Below are positions 58,228 to 64,000 of a stretch of 64,000 nt of DNA, one piece after another (position 1 is the first letter of the stretch; each line of letters starts with the position of its first letter). A model generated the notes under the pieces. The model was not told where the DNA came from. It saw nothing but the letters and a program-made list of their open reading frames with translations, and did not search any database. The DNA comes from Trissonchulus latispiculum. Lineage: Eukaryota > Nematoda > Enoplea > Enoplida > Ironidae. The DNA is taken from NCBI GenBank assembly GCA_030248195.1, contig JASAND010018054.1:40162-104161 (forward strand). The letters are read 5' to 3'. The translations under genes were made by a program, and so were the position numbers.

Positions 58228-59150
58228 AACTTATTTTGTGACGATGCGAGTTGTTTGTCTGACTTTTTATCTGAATCAGAACGAAACCTTCTTGTTTCCG
58301 CAGAAGTCTTGTAACGACCTACTCAGCAATGAAAACTAATTCATCTAAAGCTGAGCGGTTGACGGCTGACATCTAATCCACGATTTCAGAAATTTCTCGG
58401 CGCGATTTCCAAGAGTATATACACGGTACAAGGGTGGTTGCCTACTTCACTAACAGAATAGTAGTATTAAGATAGCAATAATCGATTATTTGTACACTTC
58501 AGTTGGATATGAATTCCATCAGGATTATTTCAACGGTCTAGCCAAGAGGGCATAATACATAGTGTTCCTAAAAGTTTTTTGTCCAAAATCAGAATTTGCG
58601 TGAATTCCCGAATTTTCAGTTTTTGGCAGTAACTATCGCCTGACGCGTTTCCGGAAAGTGCTACCAGGAGGAACGTTGCTCAGCTCGACGAGCTCTGTCA
58701 TTTGAGTACCCTAAAAACCACTTTCAGGAAAAATTTTCAAAACCAGAAATTTCCGGGTTGAATATCTCGAAATCCGTAAATTTTCTGGAAATTGCCATTT
58801 CAGTTTCGAAATCAGCGTGCTCGAATAAACCAACTTTACCAACCTTCATGCAAAATCTGAGACAAAATATTTTTATGTTTACCTCGGTCCGCCATAGCAG
58901 GTTTTGAAATTCCGGGATTTGCCATTCCCGCAATCCGGTAATACCGAACCCCCCCCCTTCAATTAAAATTCCAATTCAGGCCAGCAGAGTTCAAATGGAA
59001 TGCGGTCTTCATCTAAGGCTTAAGGGATGCACGCATAGGAAAGATTGTTAAACCTAATATTAGAGCTGTTCACTGGCCCAATTTTTTGTGGGCCGGCCTT
59101 CACCGGTCGGTCGGTGCCAAGTTAACCAAAATACAATTAGAAAGTATAAT
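58228..59150. other. intergenic, no gene seen
   Basis: Sequence downstream of gene D. The minus-strand ORF at 58724-58933 is simple, T/A-biased and without motif. A C-run lies at about 58950. Confidence 0.35.
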
Positions 59151-59179
59151 ATATATTATATATAATATATCATATATAT

Positions 59180-59240
<61 letters not shown>
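59151..59240. repeat. TA microsatellite
   Basis: A nearly pure TA run. GGCCGG-rich sequence lies on both sides (about 59090-59110 and 59305-59400). Confidence 0.95.
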
Positions 59241-59243
<3 letters not shown>

Positions 59244-60027
59244 ACAGTTTTCAAGGCAGATTGTAGCAAGTTTAAGGCGATAAGCCGCAGAAACTGTGAT
59301 AGTCCAGCCGGCCTGCCTGTATATAGTCGACCGGTCTGTCACCCCGGCCGGCCCACTCTGGACCTGTGCCGGCCGGTAAAGACAGGGCCGGTGGACAACA
59401 CTATCTGATATGACGGCTAGGAGTGGTTAGCCTAACAGCAAGTCAAGGATATCTATCTATCTATTTATTGCCAACCAACCAAAAGGTTATATGTAATGAA
59501 AATGAATGTTTTGTCGCATGATTTTATTTGATAAAGGAACAGTTTCGATTAACACGGAATTTTACATCTTGGATTCTGCTGGAAATTGGGAAGGGAATGA
59601 AATCTACAATGGAATGAATGTGTCTGATTGCCACCTTAACTGTATTTTTTATGATTGCCATAGTTAAGACATGAATTTCGGGGAAAATTAATTCGAATGA
59701 AGTTTCAAATTTAAGTTGGGTTGTTTCGAGCTGGCAGTTAACTTTTACTAATTATGCTGTTGCGGGACAGCTATGTAGAGGCCCCGTTGGGTGCCGCTCC
59801 CCAGGCGGATTGGCAGGTGTAGAACGACTGTCAATGATTAGTGCAGAGCACGGTCCACTCATTAATTTAAGTTAATTAAAGGGATTCTGCTATTACGGCC
59901 AAAACAACCCAACATGGTCAAAAAAAGGCCAGTGTTCGCTCACTGTACGTCGAAATGCAATCAAAGTTTGTTATATCTAAATAGATCAAGACCTGCTCTT
60001 GCGGTTTATAAAAGAAAAACAACCTAT
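59241..60027. other. intergenic, no gene seen
   Basis: No coding signal. The ORF at 59914 runs into the tandem repeat that follows and has no domain. Confidence 0.35.
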
Positions 60028-60613
60028 TCTGTGGTTCGTTCTAATTTTACAAGCCATTTTCAAACTTCATATGGAGATTACAAAGTTACTTTCAGGTTTT
60101 GCCCATATCAGTGGTTTTCGCTTAATTACTCGTTAATTAACATAATTAATTAGTATAATTTTTGTATCATTAAAACCAGCAAGCTTTGCTCTTTCAGAAT
60201 ATCCAAAAATAGTTATCCTTTCTGTGGTTCGATTTCACTTTACAAGCTGATTTGCAAGCCACCTACTGAAGTTTAAGTTGGCCTCCAGACTTGGATGGTC
60301 CTAGTGTTTCTAATTAAAGTTTCATATTAATTAACATCAAGAAGTAGGTTAAAACTTTTATAAACAAACTCAGCAGGTCTTCCTCTTCAAAACAAGCACA
60401 AAATAATTGGTGCTTTTGTGGTTCGATTTTATTTTACAAGCTGATTTGTAAGCCACATACTGAAGTTCAAGTGGGCCTCCAGACTTGGGTGGTCATAGTG
60501 TTTTTAATTGAAAGTTTCACACTAATTAACATCAATAATCAGGTTAAAACTTTTATAAATAAACTCAGCAGGTCTTCTTCCCTAAAATAGGCACAAAATA
60601 ATTGGTGCTTCTG
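60028..60613. repeat. ~195 bp tandem repeat, two good copies and one degenerate
   Basis: Each unit begins TCTGTGGTTCGATTT and carries ACAAGCTGATTTG, GGCCTCCAGACTTGG and AAACTCAGCAGGTCTTC. Clear copies start at about 60222 and 60416. A more diverged copy starts at about 60030. The next TCTGTGGTTCGATTT at about 60610 begins a copy that is lost after a few bases. Confidence 0.88.
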
Positions 60614-60829
60614 TGGTTCGATTTTGCGTTATGCTTGATTTTCTGACCTAACCGGGAGAGCTCGGCTCGTCCCTCAAGTATTGCGATCATTAATAGTTTA
60701 AACTTCATTTCAAGCTTAATTAAAGTTTATGATTAATTAAGTAATCCATATTCTAGCTAATTAATTAATGAAAGTTAAGTTAATTAAGTTTAAAGTTTAA
60801 TTAATTTGGTTTTTAATGGTTTTAAAGCA
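60614..60829. other. AT-rich spacer
   Basis: TTAATTAA-rich sequence without genes. It separates the tandem repeat from the hairpin run. Confidence 0.4.
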
Positions 60830-62210
60830 AAAGGGAAGCTCGGCTTGCCCTTTCACTGAACTTAACTAGTTTTGCTTAGCTAGTGTGGAATTCTTTTAAA
60901 GTTCTTCTTTCTTTTGTAAGTTGCGGTTTTGTAATTTAAGGGAAGACTTTTATGTCTTCCCTTATTGCCAATTTGAAGTAACAGATGCGTTACTTTTGTA
61001 ACTGTACAAATTCTCCGCTCTTTGAGTCCAGCTCGGCTGAGACTCAAAGGCAAAAGGAAAAGAAGAGGGGAACTGAAAGAAAAGTTTTTATATTTTTAAT
61101 TCATGTCTTAGCTACCTAGTTGTTTGTGTTTTGTATTGTGTATTTTGTATTTCGTGAAAGGCTCGTACCTATTAAGTTTTAATTAATTATTTTACCTACC
61201 TAATCAGCAGTCACTAAGTCTTAGTTAAGGGGACCCTCTGGTCCAGGTTTTAGAAAGGTGTTGCGTCTTGTTTTCCTTTTTAGCGAGAAATTGACGTAGT
61301 GTCAATTTCTCGCCTGAGTGCGTCTGCTTTGATGTTATCTTTCTTAATTTCTCCCTAATTCTTACAATAGGGGAAAGGGATTAGTTTAATTGCCCTTTCC
61401 CCTTTAATGTAAACACTTGAGAGCCCGCTCAAAGTTATTTTATGATTGCAACAACTCGGACCCAATCAGAATCATTTAAGTGCGCGCCTTTTGCGCGGAG
61501 GACAATTTCGGCCAATCAGACGAATGATTGCCGAAATTGTCGTGATTGACAGGTAGACTTGTTTTGAACATCAGTCTTACCTCGTCTTCCGAACCGTACG
61601 GCCGCTTTTGGCCTCTCCCTTCACTCCCCCTGTTTTTCTTTAATATAGGGCGTTACTATGCCCAAATTTTCCCCCACTCCGGAACGGGGCTAGTGTATTA
61701 ACACTAGCCCCTTGTCAACTTTTGGGGTTTTAGATTAGGAGGGGGTTTAGGTCTACATCCCACCATAGGTCTTCCCCCCTTTATTTTCTCTTTCAAATGC
61801 CTAATTTTTTAAAGGCGATTTCCCTCTTTTTCTGGGAATCGCCTCTGAGATTCTTACAGGACCCAGAGGTCCTTTTTCTAAAAATACCCCTGAGAATTAC
61901 CCTTTAACTTAAATTAATTATTCATTGTCTATAAATGATTCTGATGATTTGTAATATCTGTTCAGATATTACCTGGGTCGCGTGGCTTTACGAAAGGAAA
62001 TCCACTGAGAAGCTTGGACTTTTGGGAACTCTCCCAAAAGCCCCCAAATTTCAAGTTTAACTAAAATTTTCTCAATTTTTAACCACAGAACGCACTCTCA
62101 AATTTTTACACAATGTTACTCACCTCTCAAACTTTCCATCTCAGCTTCTTAGGGATTATTCCTGGACCCAGGAAATATCGTGTTAGGATCTTTCTCTGAA
62201 AGATCCTAAC
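60830..62210. other. run of about 14 short hairpins, nature unknown
   Basis: Perfect or near-perfect inverted repeats with short loops follow one another at 60830-60853, 60937-60964 (11 bp stem), 60976-60995, 61020-61049, 61231-61244, 61283-61313 (13 bp), 61369-61403 (11 bp), 61501-61541 (11+6 bp), 61686-61711 (10 bp), 61813-61844, 61858-61873, 61951-61972 (9 bp), 62019-62040 (9 bp), 62159-62174 and 62182-62210 (12 bp). Their sequences are unrelated to one another. No ORF longer than chance crosses them. Confidence 0.75.
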
Positions 62211-64000
62211 GGTTTTAACCCATTTGATTCAGGTTGAACCTAGCCCCACCTGCCTTACCTGGCCTGGCCTGCCTGGATCTTTGGGCTCTCCTGGAGCTGA
62301 TTCTGCTTTGCCTTGATTCACTGGTTCTGCTGCCCTAGTCAGGATTCCTGTGTCTCTCATCCTGCTCTCAATTATCCAGTGTGTGGAGCCTCGACGTTCC
62401 CCCTGGACCATCTGGATCTTCTCTCTCCAGCTCTCTCTGAATCTCCCGAAGGTGCTTTGGTAACACGTCTGTAGACTTTTATAAATCGGGATAAACAGTC
62501 TACCAGGGCAGGACGGAGTGCACTTCATCGTAATCTGGACTACAGGGTGATTTGTCCGACACCCTCCATCAGACTTGCCTTGAGGGTGATTTATCCGACA
62601 CCCGTTTTACCAGAACTTGCCTTTGCCAGTGCACTGCCGATCCCCCCTGGTTGAGGCTTGCTCCCTCAACGACGACGATCTGCTGTCCTTAGCGAAATTC
62701 TGCCGCTTCTCGGCCCTGAGAGCCTGTTTCAAGGCTACCAAACTTTCGGTTGTGGGCTGAGCGGGAATCCCTCTGAAAGAAGAAAGAATACGAAACTTTC
62801 AGTTTTAACTCTTGAAATCTTAATTTGCATTCTCCTGTTTTATCTATCGTCGTTTACTTTTGTCTCGTTGTTTAAAACTTTAACACTCTAATCCTTTGGG
62901 GAAATCTAAAAGCCTCAAACTGCTTTCTAAAAATTCGTGCGAATTATCCGTTGGCCGCTTCCTTAGGCAGGAAGTAGGGTATTAGCGTCTGGCTGTCTGC
63001 CGAGTGGGCAATCAGAACTAATATCTAGAGCCCTGGGAAGGGTGGAAACTGTGCAAACTTGACTGCATCCATTAAAATAAAAGCATATCGGACACAATAA
63101 GCATATAGGCGGACCCACTCGACATTTTAGTAGTTAGACCAGACTCACTATACATGACTAGTTCATTCTTAACTTTGTTGGTTTCAGGTTTTAGTTAAAG
63201 TTCAAATTCTTGCAGGATTCACTCTTAAGTTTTTTAGAGGCAGTTCGTATGTCAGACTGCTGGTTAGGTCTAGGTTACCATTCTGGTCTACTTTTAAAGC
63301 TTAGGTTTAATAAATAGGTACGAGCCTTAGGATTCAGTAATTGGCTGTTTTTGTTTGTGTGAGTTGCTAATGTCATTGAGTGTTCGCTTGCAGCTTAATA
63401 ATATTTTGTGCTCTGCTTAGCATTCCAGTAATCAGTAATTGTTTGTTGTTGTATACGGTATCATTTTGGACAGTTGTTTATATTTGTGCTGTACCTACTT
63501 ATCTACATTATCTAAGGTCTGTAACTTATCATTTCCTTCTCGTCTGCCTATAGCTCTTGTACATTAAATTCTAAAATTTATAGGTTCAGTGGTTCTTTCT
63601 GATAGGATCTTAGGGTTTAGATTAGCTTTGACTAGAATTCTAGGCAGGATTTATCAGTGTGGCATCCAGTCTTGTTTTTTTTTTTTTTTTTGCTTAGCAG
63701 TTAAGTTGGTTTTGAAAGTTGTGATAGCGAATTAAAGGTTCCAGAAGGTGGGCTTGTGCTGAACAGGTGTTCACGATACTTGCATTGACCTTGAACGTAA
63801 AACGGAGCTTGGAGGTTCGAACTCACGGTCTAACGCGGACAAATCCCAGATTGGGTAGACCAAAACCAGGCTACTTGATCTGAAGGATCTAAGAGGTGAC
63901 CCAGAGTCTCTCGCCTGTTCGCACCGCTGTTAGTGCTCTAAATCCAGTGCAGCTACTTTTGAGGCCTAAGTCAATAAATTTAGAAGTTTGATTTCACTGT
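62211..64000. other. right edge of the window, no supported gene
   Basis: Contains a short duplication, GGGTGATTTGTCCGACACCC at about 62546 and GGGTGATTTATCCGACACCC at about 62583, and a T-run of about 16 at 63677. The ORFs at 62229 (minus) and 62658 (plus) have no recognisable domains. It may be part of the same unknown element as the hairpin run. Confidence 0.35.

Overview
The window is animal nuclear DNA. It is AT-rich, gene-poor and full of repeats, with split genes that use GT-AG introns. Three things point to a metazoan. There is a Dbx-class homeobox gene. There is a cluster of six-exon CHK/DUF1679 kinase-like genes, a family best known from nematodes and insects. There is a Ty3/gypsy retrotransposon with a DD35E integrase. 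The DUF1679 flavour suggests an ecdysozoan, perhaps nematode-like, but I cannot name the species.

Layout. 0-1 kb: the first two exons of a minus-strand CHK-like gene (A) that leaves the window on the left. 1.5-2.5 kb: a 1 kb TIR element with TTAA ends. 3.3-7.65 kb: a ~172 bp satellite of about 25 units, each ending in a G-run of varying length. 8.2-9.0 kb: possible exons of an unrecognised gene. 9-14.4 kb: almost no coding signal. 14.8-27.5 kb: a 12.7 kb Ty3/gypsy element with intact gag and pol, a 5'-truncated left LTR and a 249 bp flank copied on both sides. 27.6-31.6 kb: foldback elements, two of them nested with readable 7 bp target duplications, plus TTTCAG-repeat tracts. 31.8-33.4 kb: two 3' exons of a minus-strand Dbx-class homeobox gene with a palindromic element in the intron that splits the homeodomain. 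34-40 kb: mostly intergenic, with simple repeats. 40-58.2 kb: the CHK cluster, made of a pseudogene (40.0-40.7, +), gene B (43.2-46.5, +), gene C (47.1-52.2, -) and gene D (54.0-58.2, +). Gene C introns hold a TIR element, tRNA-derived SINEs and a compact LTR element whose only ORF is an SGNH-hydrolase-like protein. 60-62.2 kb: a ~195 bp tandem repeat followed by a run of about 14 short hairpins of unknown nature.

The CHK genes share exon sizes (exon 2 = 110, exon 4 = 134, exon 5 = 147 bp in all complete copies) and intron phases 1,0,1,0,0. They are therefore a local tandem family that has expanded, inverted and partly decayed in place. Most of the remaining structure is transposons inserted in transposons, with target duplications still visible. 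That makes the window useful for reading insertion order. The most unusual items are the SGNH-only LTR element, the hairpin run, the higher-order organisation of the G-run satellite and the partial homeodomain with a predicted Val-to-Glu change at position 45.
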